A stretch of 43,597 nucleotides of DNA. Source: Nitrospirota bacterium. Lineage in GTDB: Bacteria > Nitrospirota > Nitrospiria > Nitrospirales > NS-4. Numbering within the stretch: the stretch's first letter is position 1; every line of letters starts with the position of its first letter. The position numbers were made by a program, and so were the translations under genes. The notes beneath the pieces are model-generated. The model ran no database searches and was not told the origin of the DNA. It saw only the letters and a list, made by a program, of their open reading frames with translations. The stretch spans positions 1 through 43,597 of the forward strand of contig SCTG01000012.1 in the NCBI GenBank assembly GCA_004298335.1, read 5' to 3'. This document shows, in pieces, positions 31,857-39,921 of this stretch.

Positions 31857-32581
31857 CGCGCCACCCGAGTCAGCGGCGGCTTCAACAAGCCCTTCTCCCA
31901 ATTCACTTCCGCTTCGGCCCGGCGCAGGTAGAGCAGCGCCACTTCCGCATCGGGCTGGTGCCCGCCGGCAAGCTGTTGGAGACCCAGCCGCGCCACCACC
32001 GCCGCCGAGGGGACCGCGCGAAGGCCCTCGTCGGTCATGCAGGCCCGGCTGCCGAGCGCTGCCTGGAGCCGCTCGCGATAGCGCGCCGCGCCGTTTCCAA
32101 TCAGATGGACCGGCCCCTCGACAGCCGCCACCGCCGAGACCGCCGCTTCGGGAGCCAGCACCGCGTCGGGGCTCAGCCGCTCGAGCGTATGTCCCTGTCG
32201 CTTGAACAGCGCCATATACACCTCGCCGCGGTACGCATCGAGTAGGGCGCACACCGTTCCATCTCCGGACGCGTATCCCTCCGCCAGCGCCTCCAACGTG
32301 GGCACGCCCACCAACCGCGCACTGGAACCGAGCGCCAGACCCTTCGCCGTCGCCAGCCCCACCCGCAAGCCGGTAAAGGATCCCGGCCCGACGGACACCG
32401 CCACCGCGTCCAGGTCCCCCGCCGCGACGCCGGCCTGTTTCAGCACCTGGTCCACCGTCGGCAGGAGCATGCCTCCCCGGTTGCCCTTGGCCTCGTAGGA
32501 CAGCTCGGCCAGCAGCCGGTCGCCCTCGACCACCGCCACGCTTTGCGCGGGCGTGGCGGTCTCGATGGCCAGCAACCGCAT
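31853..32581 (-). CDS. tsaB: tRNA threonylcarbamoyladenosine biosynthesis protein TsaB
   Basis: 242 aa. Actin-like ATPase-fold: MRLLAIETATPAQSVAVVE, DAVAVSVGPGSFTGLRVGL, ATAKGLAL and LLDAYRGEVYMALF. TsaB binds TsaD in the complex that makes t6A37 in ANN-decoding tRNAs. It sits between the LolB-like lipoprotein gene (TGATG overlap) and rimI (ATGA overlap); tsaB-rimI adjacency is common and supports both calls. tsaD is not in the window. Confidence 0.95.
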   Translation of the reverse strand: MRLLAIETATPAQSVAVVEGDRLLAELSYEAKGNRGGMLLPTVDQVLKQAGVAAGDLDAVAVSVGPGSFTGLRVGLATAKGLALGSSARLVGVPTLEALAEGYASGDGTVCALLDAYRGEVYMALFKRQGHTLERLSPDAVLAPEAAVSAVAAVEGPVHLIGNGAARYRERLQAALGSRACMTDEGLRAVPSAAVVARLGLQQLAGGHQPDAEVALLYLRRAEAEVNWEKGLLKPPLTRVAR

Positions 32582-33417
32582 CAGCCTTCCCTCTTGAGTC
32601 CGGACGGCACGACCGCCGGATCCGCTTTCAACGGTCCCCAATCCGGGGCCGTCAGCTCCGGATTCGGCGTGATCTCGTGAAACGTCAGCACGAGCCTGGC
32701 CTGCCCGAGCCCGTCTTCCGCCAGCACGCGGGACGGCCAGGTCAGGGGACCGGCCGAAGTCGAGCCGGCCGCGCGATAGCCCTGATAGGCCATCGTTGCG
32801 GTCACGCCTCCGGCGGCATCGAACACATCCTGCCGGACGATTTCCAGGGTCTTGCGCTCGATCCACAGGCGGCGCGCCACGACGCTCCTGTCCGGCTCGG
32901 TCATCACGTCCAGGACGTAGTGACTGCTCTCGCTGCGCAGAGACACGTGATCGGTGGACAGGATGACGCCGCCCAGGCTCCCCATCGTCGCCTGCAGACC
33001 CAGCGCGATCGGCGCGCCGACTCCCCCCTTGCGGTCCAGCTCGGAGACCAGGCCCTTTTGTGTCTTCCCCTGAAGCGGAAACAGCAGATGGTACTGGCCG
33101 TCGGCGAGCATGAGATCGAACAAGGGAAATCCCAGACGGGCGAAGGCCTGCAGACGGATGGGCCCGGAACGCTGGTAGACCAGCGCCACTTCCATCCGCT
33201 GAGGAGACTTGAGCGCGCTCCCGCTCGCCTCGACCGTGAACAGCGCCTTCAGCGTCCGCATGGCGGCCTCCCGCTCCTGGAGCTTCGCCACCAGTTCCTC
33301 CGCCGTGACGACCGCGGCGTCCGGAGCCTGGGGCACGACCGGCGCCTTCGCGCAGCCCGCCAGCAGCGCAAGGCCGGCCACCAGGACGACGACGCGCAAC
33401 TTACGTGAGCACGGCAT
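32581..33417 (-). CDS. DUF4292/LolB-like outer-membrane lipoprotein
   Basis: 278 aa with signal VVLVAGLALLAGC (lipobox LAGC, Cys about residue 22). The mature part begins with a helix (EELVAKLQEREAAMRTLKAL) and continues as a half-barrel beta domain: FTVEASGSALKSPQRMEVAL, SGPIRLQAFARLGFPLFDLM and a basic strand. DUF4292 proteins share the LolA/LolB fold and may carry lipoproteins to the outer membrane; it is not proven to be LolB. Its first bases overlap the radA end by 17 nt. Confidence 0.75.
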   Translation of the reverse strand: MPCSRKLRVVVLVAGLALLAGCAKAPVVPQAPDAAVVTAEELVAKLQEREAAMRTLKALFTVEASGSALKSPQRMEVALVYQRSGPIRLQAFARLGFPLFDLMLADGQYHLLFPLQGKTQKGLVSELDRKGGVGAPIALGLQATMGSLGGVILSTDHVSLRSESSHYVLDVMTEPDRSVVARRLWIERKTLEIVRQDVFDAAGGVTATMAYQGYRAAGSTSAGPLTWPSRVLAEDGLGQARLVLTFHEITPNPELTAPDWGPLKADPAVVPSGLKREG

Positions 33418-34762
33418 CGAGCGCCTGCCCCACTTCCGCGACGCCGATCAACTCCAGCGAGTCGATCGGCGGCATCTTCACCAGGTTGCGCTCCGGCAGC
33501 AAACAGCGCCGGAAGCCCAGCTTCGCCGCCTCCCGCAAACGCGTCTCCGCCTGGCCCACCGCCCTGACTTCCCCGCCCAGGCCCACTTCGCCGAACACGA
33601 TGGTGGTGGGCGCAATGGGCCGGTTCCGCAGGCTGGACGTGACGGCCGCCACGATTCCGAGGTCCAGCGCCGGCTCATCGATGCGCAGCCCCCCCACGAC
33701 ATTCACGTAGATGTCCTGGCCCGACAGGTTGAGCCCCATCCGCTTCTCCATCACCGCCACCAGCAGCGCGATCCGGTTGCCGTCCACGCCGTTCGCCATC
33801 CGTCGGGGCATCGCAAAGCTCGTGGGCGACACCAGCGCCTGCAGCTCGATGAGAATCGGCCGCGTGCCCTCCAGGCTCGCGACCACCACCGAGCCGGTCG
33901 CCTTCTGCGGGCGCTCCGACAGAAACCACGCCGACGGATTGGCGACCTCCTTCAGGCCGGCGTCCGTCATCTCGAACACCCCGATCTCGTTGGTGGAGCC
34001 GAACCGGTTCTTGACCGCCCGGAGAATCCGGTACGCGTGGCTCTTCTCCCCCTCGAAATACAGCACCGTGTCCACGATGTGCTCCAGCGTCCGCGGGCCG
34101 GCGATCGCGCCGTCCTTGGTCACGTGCCCGATGAGGAAGACCGGCGTTCCGCTGCGCTTCGCGTAGAACATCAGCTGCGCGGCCACCTCCTGCACCTGGC
34201 TGATGCTGCCGGGCGCCGACGTAAGGAGGCCCGTGAACGTCGTCTGGATCGAATCCACAACCAGCGCGGCCGGCGCCACCGCCTGGGTCGTCTTCAAGAT
34301 TTCCTCGAGGTTCGTCTCCGGAAAGATCAGCAGCCGGTCGGAGTCGATCCCGAGCCGCTCGCACCGCATCTTGATCTGACGCGGGGACTCCTCGCCGGAG
34401 ACGTACAGCACGCGCTCGGACGCCTTCGCGAGATGGGGCAGGATCTGCAGCAGCAGGGTCGTCTTGCCGATGCCGGGGTCGCCGCCGATCAGGATCACCG
34501 ACCCCGTCACGACGCCCCCGCCCAGGATCCGGTCGAACTCGCCGACGCCGGTCAAAGACCGCGCTTCATTGCCGGCCTCGATGTCCGCCAGCGGGAGCGG
34601 GCCGGTGGCGGCCGCCGCCACGCGGGGGCGCCCCTTCCCGACCTCGGGGGCCCGTTCTTCCTGCATGCTGTTCCAGCTTTTGCACTCGGGGCAGCGCCCC
34701 AGCTGACGCGGGAACTGATACCCGCATTGCTGGCAGCGAAAGGAGGTCTTGGACCGTGTCAC
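33401..34762 (-). CDS. radA: DNA repair protein RadA (Sms)
   Basis: 453 aa from GTG 34762. An N-terminal zinc finger C10-x2-C13-x10-C24-x2-C27 (CQQCG...CPEC), the Walker A GGDPGIGKTT (93-102), SGEESPRQIKMRCERLGI, the RadA KNRFGSTNE motif (about 255) and a C-terminal Lon-like domain (GLRIDEPALDLGIVAAV). RadA is a RecA-like helicase/branch-migration factor in recombination. It heads the minus-strand run to the MauG gene. Promoter at 34787-34815. Confidence 0.96.
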   Translation of the reverse strand: MTRSKTSFRCQQCGYQFPRQLGRCPECKSWNSMQEERAPEVGKGRPRVAAAATGPLPLADIEAGNEARSLTGVGEFDRILGGGVVTGSVILIGGDPGIGKTTLLLQILPHLAKASERVLYVSGEESPRQIKMRCERLGIDSDRLLIFPETNLEEILKTTQAVAPAALVVDSIQTTFTGLLTSAPGSISQVQEVAAQLMFYAKRSGTPVFLIGHVTKDGAIAGPRTLEHIVDTVLYFEGEKSHAYRILRAVKNRFGSTNEIGVFEMTDAGLKEVANPSAWFLSERPQKATGSVVVASLEGTRPILIELQALVSPTSFAMPRRMANGVDGNRIALLVAVMEKRMGLNLSGQDIYVNVVGGLRIDEPALDLGIVAAVTSSLRNRPIAPTTIVFGEVGLGGEVRAVGQAETRLREAAKLGFRRCLLPERNLVKMPPIDSLELIGVAEVGQALDAVLT

Positions 34763-34786
34763 CAGGGCAGTTCCAATCGTGTCTCA

Positions 34787-34815
34787 ATGATAAAGGAACA
34801 CCCCCGGAAGGTCAA
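34787..34815 (-). promoter_or_regulatory. radA-operon promoter, TTGACC-N17-TATCAT
   Basis: On the minus strand TTGACC (34815-34810), 17 bp, TATCAT (34792-34787), about 24 nt before the radA GTG. Transcription starts near 34780, leaving a leader of about 17 nt. It would drive the ten-gene run radA to MauG. Confidence 0.6.
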
Positions 34816-34842
34816 TCGGAGAAAGGTGGGAAACGGAGCCGC

Positions 34843-35571
34843 TTACTCCGAGTAAATGAGCAGTTCGACGCCGATGAGGAGGACGAGGACGGCCCAGGCG
34901 AGCGCCCAGGGGGAACGCCCCTCCTGACGCTTTGCCCCCGCGGTGATCTTGCAGAGGCCGGCGACGAGCGCCGTCGTCCCCATCACGGCATGATGCATCG
35001 CGATCTTGTGCGCGGACGGATGCGTGCCGTGACTGTGCAGGAACAGCATCACGCCGCCGATCAGGGCGAACACCGGCAGCGGCATCCCCCAGGCCATGTG
35101 CGTGACCCTGCCCGTGCGCCGCAGGAATTCAATGGTGCCCACGCTCAACAAGAGGATCGCGTACAGCTTGTGCTGGACGGTTTCGTAATCGTCGCTGAAA
35201 AACGTCTGGGCAAAGCTGAGCGAGCCGATCGGCCAGGCGTCGTGATCGCTCCAGATCATCAGAAAGCCCCCGGCGCCCAGCATCGCGAGCGGCAGGAGAA
35301 AGCGCGACCAGGCCAGCATCGTCACGCCCAACCCGCCGCGCAGTTCGCTGAGCCCAATCAGCAGCACGAACACCCCGGCCAGATGATGGTTGAACTCGGA
35401 ATAGGCGACCCCCTCGGACGACCCGTCCCACTGGGCGGCGGCGGCCTGGGTGTCATGATGGTGAGCTGACGGCTCGTGCGATGGTTCGTGCTGCTGCGCG
35501 AATAGAACGGGAGGACTGGCGGACCCGACCAGCAGGACCAGCGCCAGCATCATAAATATCAACCGATACAT
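34843..35571 (-). CDS. His-rich polytopic membrane protein
   Basis: 242 aa. A signal or first TM (LIFMMLALVLLVGSASP), then a His-rich periplasmic stretch (HEPSHEPSAHHHD), and about six further TMs. Paired His recur in membrane segments and loops: FNHHLAG, WSDHDAW, VQHKLY and LHSHGTHPSAHKIAMHH. Such patterns suggest metal or haem binding (CopD-like), but the family is not recognised. A TATAAT -10 (minus, 35610-35605) lies 34 nt upstream of the ATG; no Shine-Dalgarno is evident. Confidence 0.65.
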   Translation of the reverse strand: MYRLIFMMLALVLLVGSASPPVLFAQQHEPSHEPSAHHHDTQAAAAQWDGSSEGVAYSEFNHHLAGVFVLLIGLSELRGGLGVTMLAWSRFLLPLAMLGAGGFLMIWSDHDAWPIGSLSFAQTFFSDDYETVQHKLYAILLLSVGTIEFLRRTGRVTHMAWGMPLPVFALIGGVMLFLHSHGTHPSAHKIAMHHAVMGTTALVAGLCKITAGAKRQEGRSPWALAWAVLVLLIGVELLIYSE

Positions 35572-35600
35572 TTATAAATAACAGCTAAGTCTTCATTTAA

Positions 35601-35828
35601 TCAGATTATACCATGTCCGCGTTTTGCGAACGAAAAGGCGTCGAAGGCGGCGAAGATGCCCACGGACAGGAAGACCGCGTCGGCCAATTCGTAGGCCTCG
35701 GTAAACGCGAGGTAGAGCAGAATCGCGCTGGGGACCGCAAACCACAACCCTCGCCGCAGCCCCAGGAAAATATGGCCCAGCCCGGCCAGGACCAGACTCA
35801 AGCCTGCGGCGAAAAGGGCCCGCCCCAT
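35601..35828 (-). CDS. Small membrane protein
   Basis: 75 aa with two or three hydrophobic segments (LFAAGLSLVLAGLGHIFLGL, then WFAVPSAILLYLAF, then AVFLSVGIFAAFDAF). The GLGHIFLGLRRG turn resembles the TM2/DUF5683-type small membrane proteins, but assignment is not firm. It lies 3 nt after the dehydrogenase stop in the same direction, so it is cotranscribed. Its 3' end contains the -10 box for the next gene. Confidence 0.65.
   Translation of the reverse strand: MGRALFAAGLSLVLAGLGHIFLGLRRGLWFAVPSAILLYLAFTEAYELADAVFLSVGIFAAFDAFSFAKRGHGII
35605..35610 (-). promoter_or_regulatory. -10 box for the His-rich membrane-protein gene
   Basis: A perfect TATAAT on the minus strand in the last codons of the small membrane protein gene. 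No strong -35 at 17 bp (TTCGTT at 18 bp). The leader would be about 27 nt, A+T-rich. Confidence 0.45.
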
Positions 35829-35831
35829 ACG

Positions 35832-36944
35832 TCAACGTGCGCGGCGGGATTTGCGGGCGGGCGGGCGCTTCTTCGCCGCCTGGACCCGGGCCTCTTCCAG
35901 CCGGGCTTCGGCCAGCTCGTCGGCGGCCCGCGCCGCGGTGATGCCCTGCGCGCGCGCCTTGCGGAAGACTTCCTGAAGCGCGATCGGAATGCGTTTGGCC
36001 AGCCGTTCGGCCTTGGCCCGATCGTAACCCTTGCGGCCGCCCTGAAGGCCCACCAGGATGTTGATGATCCCGCCGGCGTTGACCACGTAGTCCGGGGCGT
36101 AGAGGATGCGGCGCTCTGCCAATCTGTCGGCGTCGGCCGGTTGGTCCAATTGATTGTTCGAGGCGCCCGCGATTGCCCTGCAGCGCAGCGTGGCAATCGT
36201 CTTGCGGGTGAACACGCCGCCGAGAGCGCAGGGCGAGAGGACGTCGCACTCGACCTGCAGAATCTCGTCGGGCTCCACCCGCCAGGCTTCGAACTCGCGG
36301 CGGGCGAGCATCGCCCGCTGCGCATCCGTGTCCGCGATGATGAGCCGGGCGTCGGCCGTCGCCAGCAACTCCGCCAGTTGATAGCCCACCTTCCCCACGC
36401 CCTGGATCGCCACCGTCCGGTTCTTCACCGAGGGATCGCCGTACAGTTCCTTCATGCAGGTCTCGATGGCATAGAAGACTCCCTTCGCCGTCAGATGGGA
36501 CGGGTCCCCGCTGCCGCCGGATTTCTCGGACGTCCCAGTGACGTGCCGGGTCTCCTTGCGTACGACCTCCATGTCGGCGACGGTCATGCCCACATCCTCG
36601 GCCGTGAGGTAGCGCCCGCCCAGGCTCTCGACCGCGCGGCCGAACGCCCGCAGCAGGCTCTCGGTCTTCGCCCGCCGGGGGTCCCCGATGATGACGGCCT
36701 TGCCGCCGCCCAGCGGGAGCCCTGCCGCCGCGGCCTTGTACGTCATGGCCTCGGCGAGGCGCAGGACGTCCTGCAGCGCCTCCTCGGTGGAGGCGTAGGG
36801 CCACATGCGGACGCCGCCCAGGCCGGGGCCGAGAAGCGTGCTGTGCACGGCAATGATCGCGCGCAGGCCCGAGTCGGCATCCCGGCAGAACACCACTTCT
36901 TCGTGCCCGCCCCGCTGCATGTCTTTGAACACGTCCGCCGCCAT
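35832..36944 (-). CDS. Leucine/phenylalanine/valine dehydrogenase family (Glu/Leu DH)
   Basis: 370 aa from ATG 36944. The N-terminal substrate domain has GPGLGGVRMWPYAS, GLPLGGGKAVI (catalytic Lys) and EDVGMTVADME; the Rossmann domain has QGVGKVGYQLAE and CDVLSPCALGGVF; then NNQL and DYVVNAGGIIN. It oxidatively deaminates a branched or aromatic amino acid with NAD+, or the reverse. The C-terminus is an unusual Arg/Lys-rich tail (KKRPPARKSRRAR). Together with ilvE it could act in branched-chain metabolism (inference). Confidence 0.9.
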   Translation of the reverse strand: MAADVFKDMQRGGHEEVVFCRDADSGLRAIIAVHSTLLGPGLGGVRMWPYASTEEALQDVLRLAEAMTYKAAAAGLPLGGGKAVIIGDPRRAKTESLLRAFGRAVESLGGRYLTAEDVGMTVADMEVVRKETRHVTGTSEKSGGSGDPSHLTAKGVFYAIETCMKELYGDPSVKNRTVAIQGVGKVGYQLAELLATADARLIIADTDAQRAMLARREFEAWRVEPDEILQVECDVLSPCALGGVFTRKTIATLRCRAIAGASNNQLDQPADADRLAERRILYAPDYVVNAGGIINILVGLQGGRKGYDRAKAERLAKRIPIALQEVFRKARAQGITAARAADELAEARLEEARVQAAKKRPPARKSRRAR

Positions 36945-36991
36945 GGCTGAAGCGATCGCCCTCCCGTCGTTCCTCGAAGAAAAACCGGTGG

Positions 36992-37020
36992 AGTATAGCC
37001 GCAATCCGGAAGCGGGGCAA
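36992..37020 (-). promoter_or_regulatory. Leucine-dehydrogenase-family gene promoter
   Basis: On the minus strand TTGCCC (37020-37015), 17 bp, TATACT (36997-36992). A leader of about 40 nt carries a GGAGGG. It is back-to-back with the uppS promoter. Confidence 0.6.
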
Positions 37021-37057
37021 GCGACCGGCCGAACGCCCTCTCGGCGTTTCCGTACGT

Positions 37058-37086
37058 TTGACAATGTCGGGACGCCTCGGTAGACT
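37058..37086 (+). promoter_or_regulatory. uppS promoter, leaderless geometry
   Basis: TTGACA (37058-37063), 17 bp, TAGACT (37081-37086), then 6 nt (CCCCCC) and the uppS ATG at 37093. The expected transcription start coincides with the start codon, so no Shine-Dalgarno can be present. Confidence 0.65.
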
Positions 37087-37092
37087 CCCCCC

Positions 37093-37911
37093 ATGACGAA
37101 AGGCACCGCGACCGAGCTCGAGCACCTGTCCGACGGCGAGCTCCAGGCCCTCCTCGCGCCCGACCTGCTCCCGCACCACATCGCCATTATTATGGATGGG
37201 AACGGCCGGTGGGCCGCCCAGCGGGGGCTGCCCCGGATGGCGGGCCACACCGAAGGGATCAAGTCCGTCCGGGACATGATCGACCTCTGCCGGGACCTCG
37301 GCATCAAGGCGCTGACGATCTACGCCTTCTCCCAGGAGAACTGGAAGCGGCCGGCGGCCGAAATCAACGCGCTCATGCTGCTGCTCGAACGCTACCTCCA
37401 GATGGAGCTGGAGGCGCTCATCGAAAAGGAAACCCGTTTCCGGGCCATCGGGCGGGTCACCACCCTGCCGGAATCGGCCCTGGCCTGGGTCCGGAAGGTG
37501 GAGCGGGAGACCGCGCACTTCGACCGGCTGAACCTGACCGTCGCGTTGAGCTACGGCGGGCGCTCGGAGATCGTGGACGCCGTGCGCCGGCTCGCCGAGG
37601 ACGTGCACGCCGGCACGGTCACGCCCGACCGGATCGACGAAGACCTGCTGGAAGGCTACCTCTCCACCCACGGGCTCCCCGATCCGGACCTCCTCATCCG
37701 GACGAGCGGCGAGACGCGCATCAGCAACTTCCTGCTCTGGCAGCTCGCCTATACGGAGATGTACTTCACGCCCACGCTGTGGCCGGACTTCCGCCGCCAC
37801 GACGCCCTGCTCGCCCTGCACGACTACCAGCGGCGGGAGCGGCGGTTCGGCCAGACCCGCGATCAGCTCAGCGACCACCCGGACGAGAGGGTCGGCAAAA
37901 GGTCCGCGTAG
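37093..37911 (+). CDS. uppS: Isoprenyl transferase (undecaprenyl diphosphate synthase)
   Basis: 272 aa. The catalytic Asp35 is in IAIIMDGNGRWA, followed by HTEGIKSVRDMI, YAFSQENWKRP, LTVALSYGGRSEIVDA, DLLIRTSGETRISNFLLWQLAYTE-type segments and the C-terminal FTPTLWPDF. It condenses IPP with FPP to the C55 lipid carrier for cell wall and LPS. It has a longer N-terminus than usual. uppS-cdsA-dxr-rseP-proS is a known cluster. Its stop overlaps the cdsA GTG by 1 nt. Confidence 0.96.
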   Translation: MTKGTATELEHLSDGELQALLAPDLLPHHIAIIMDGNGRWAAQRGLPRMAGHTEGIKSVRDMIDLCRDLGIKALTIYAFSQENWKRPAAEINALMLLLERYLQMELEALIEKETRFRAIGRVTTLPESALAWVRKVERETAHFDRLNLTVALSYGGRSEIVDAVRRLAEDVHAGTVTPDRIDEDLLEGYLSTHGLPDPDLLIRTSGETRISNFLLWQLAYTEMYFTPTLWPDFRRHDALLALHDYQRRERRFGQTRDQLSDHPDERVGKRSA

Positions 37912-38714
37912 TGGATCCGCGGCGGGTCTACTCGGCCCTCGTCTTCTTCCCCCTCTTCTATGTCCTGGTGCGCCACCTGCCGCCGGCGGCGTTCTCCCTC
38001 TTCGTCGCGGCCGGCATCCTGCTCGCCCAGTACGAATACTATCGGTTTCATTTTCCGGTCCCCTATTCTCCCCCCATGGGCCTTGGGCTCGGCCTGGGCC
38101 TCCTGGTCACGGCGGGCTTCGCCGTGCCCGGCCTCCTGACCGAGCCCGCGACCGTCACCTTCATCGTCATGGCGATTCTGCTGAGCCACGTCCTGGCGGG
38201 ACGGGAGCTCAAGGCCGGCCTCCTGGACACGGCCGTCATCGCGTTCGGCGTCTTCTACGTGGCCTGGCTCCTCGGGCACCTGATCCTCGTCCGGCAGATG
38301 GCCGACGGGCCCTTCCTGATCTTCTTTCTGTTCCTGGTGACCTGGGCCAACGACACCGCGGCCTACTACGTCGGCACCTTCATGGGACGGCATCCGATGG
38401 CCCCGCGCATCAGCCCCAAGAAGACCTGGGAAGGCGCGGTGGGTGGACTGCTCGGATCGGTCGCCGCCGCGTTCGCGTGCCGGGCGTGGTTCCTGGCATC
38501 ACTCGACGCGCGCGACGCCGCCATCCTTGGCCTGCTGGTCGGCGTCGCGGCCCCGCTCGGCGATCTCTGCGAGTCCGTCCTGAAGCGCAGCGCCGGCGTG
38601 AAGGACTCCGGCGGGATCATCCCCGGCCACGGCGGCCTGCTCGACCGCGTCGACAGCTTGATCTTCACCGCGCCGGTACTCTACTATTACCTCCTCACGG
38701 TGCGGACTCTCTGA
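37911..38714 (+). CDS. cdsA: Phosphatidate cytidylyltransferase
   Basis: 267 aa from GTG 37911, overlapping the uppS stop (TAGTG). About eight TMs, and the family signature SVLKRSAGVKDSGG plus PGHGGLLDRVDSL near the C-terminus. It makes CDP-diacylglycerol from phosphatidic acid and CTP in the inner membrane, the precursor of all phospholipids. The dxr ATG follows 4 nt after the stop. Confidence 0.94.
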   Translation: MDPRRVYSALVFFPLFYVLVRHLPPAAFSLFVAAGILLAQYEYYRFHFPVPYSPPMGLGLGLGLLVTAGFAVPGLLTEPATVTFIVMAILLSHVLAGRELKAGLLDTAVIAFGVFYVAWLLGHLILVRQMADGPFLIFFLFLVTWANDTAAYYVGTFMGRHPMAPRISPKKTWEGAVGGLLGSVAAAFACRAWFLASLDARDAAILGLLVGVAAPLGDLCESVLKRSAGVKDSGGIIPGHGGLLDRVDSLIFTAPVLYYYLLTVRTL

Positions 38715-38718
38715 TCCT

Positions 38719-39891
38719 ATGAAACAGATCGTCATCCTGGGCTCCACCGGCTCCATCGGCACCAGCACGCTCGACATCATCGCCAAGTTCCCCGACAAGT
38801 TCCGGGCGGTCGGGCTCACGGCGGGCACCAATGTCGAGAAGCTCGAAGAGCAGATCCGGACTTTCTCGCCGGCCGCCGTCGCCATGGCCGACGATGCCGC
38901 CGCAGAGCGCCTGCGCGCGCGCTGCAAGGGGCTCAAGACGACGATCCTGAGCGGCACGGACGGGCTCCGGCAGGTCGCGACGGCGCCGGACGCCGACCTC
39001 GTCATCTCGGCCATTGTCGGCGGCGCCGGCCTCGTGCCCACGCTCGCCGCGATCACGGCCGGCAAGTTCATCGCGCTCGCCAACAAGGAGCCGATGGTGA
39101 TGGCCGGGCGGCTCATGCAGGACGAGGCCCGCAAGCACGGCGTCCGGATCTTCCCGGTGGACAGCGAGCACAGCGCGCTCTTCCAATCCATGGAGGGGCA
39201 CCGCGTCGAAGACATCCTGCGATTGATCCTGACCGCGTCCGGCGGCCCGCTCTGGAACCTGACGAAGGAAGAGCTGCGCCGCGTGACGGTCGAGCAGGCG
39301 CTGAAGCACCCCAACTGGAAGATGGGCGACAAGATCACGATCGATTCGGCGACCCTCATGAACAAGGGCCTGGAGGTCGTGGAGGCGCATTGGCTCTTCG
39401 ACATCCCCGCCTCGAAGATCGAGGTGGTGGTCCATCGCGAGAGCATCATCCATTCGCTCGTCGAGTACCAGGACCGCTCGGTGATCGCCCAGCTCGGCCT
39501 GCCCGACATGCGGACGCCCATCGCCTACGCCATGAACTACCCGGCGCGCGTGCCGCTGGACCTGCCCTCGCTCAACCTGGCGCAGATCGGCACACTGACG
39601 TTCTTCAACCCGGACCACGACCGCTTCCCCTGTCTTGGGTTCGGCTACGAAGCCCTGCAGGTCGGGGGCACGATGCCCGCCGTGCTGAACGCCGCCAACG
39701 AAGTGGCCGTGCAGGCCTTCCTCGACCGCCGGATCGGCTTCCTCGGCATCGCCGAGACGATCCGCCGGACGATGGACGCGCACAAGCCGGTGGAAGTCTC
39801 GGCGCTCGAGGACGCGCTGGGCGCGGACGCGTGGGCGCGCGCGAAGGCCGGCGAGATCGTCGAGTCCCTCGCGGCCGCCGCGGTGCGGTAA
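38719..39891 (+). CDS. dxr: 1-deoxy-D-xylulose 5-phosphate reductoisomerase
   Basis: 390 aa. NADPH motif GSTGSIGTSTLD (8-19), VISAIVGGAGL, ALANKEPMVMAG (metal/substrate; most homologues read NKESLV), FPVDSEHSALFQ, TASGGPLWNL, HPNWKMGDKITIDSATLMNKG and the C-terminal NAANEVAVQAFL. Second step of the MEP isoprenoid pathway, which supplies UppS. The stop is followed by a 30-nt gap with a good -10 for rseP. Confidence 0.96.
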   Translation: MKQIVILGSTGSIGTSTLDIIAKFPDKFRAVGLTAGTNVEKLEEQIRTFSPAAVAMADDAAAERLRARCKGLKTTILSGTDGLRQVATAPDADLVISAIVGGAGLVPTLAAITAGKFIALANKEPMVMAGRLMQDEARKHGVRIFPVDSEHSALFQSMEGHRVEDILRLILTASGGPLWNLTKEELRRVTVEQALKHPNWKMGDKITIDSATLMNKGLEVVEAHWLFDIPASKIEVVVHRESIIHSLVEYQDRSVIAQLGLPDMRTPIAYAMNYPARVPLDLPSLNLAQIGTLTFFNPDHDRFPCLGFGYEALQVGGTMPAVLNAANEVAVQAFLDRRIGFLGIAETIRRTMDAHKPVEVSALEDALGADAWARAKAGEIVESLAAAAVR

Positions 39892-39906
39892 CCGCGCGCT
39901 CGTTTA

Positions 39907-39915
39907 TGGTATAGT
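39907..39915 (+). promoter_or_regulatory. rseP promoter, extended -10, leaderless geometry
   Basis: TGG-TATAGT at 39907-39915 (extended -10) with no strong -35. Six nt later is the rseP ATG at 39922, the same spacing as in obgE and uppS, so the mRNA is expected to start at the AUG. Confidence 0.5.
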
Positions 39916-39921
39916 GACGCG

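Noticed and set aside
33209-34855. Plus-strand frame of about 550 codons over radA
   Set aside because: Antisense to radA and the LolB-like gene, with shadow-type composition and no recognisable start region.
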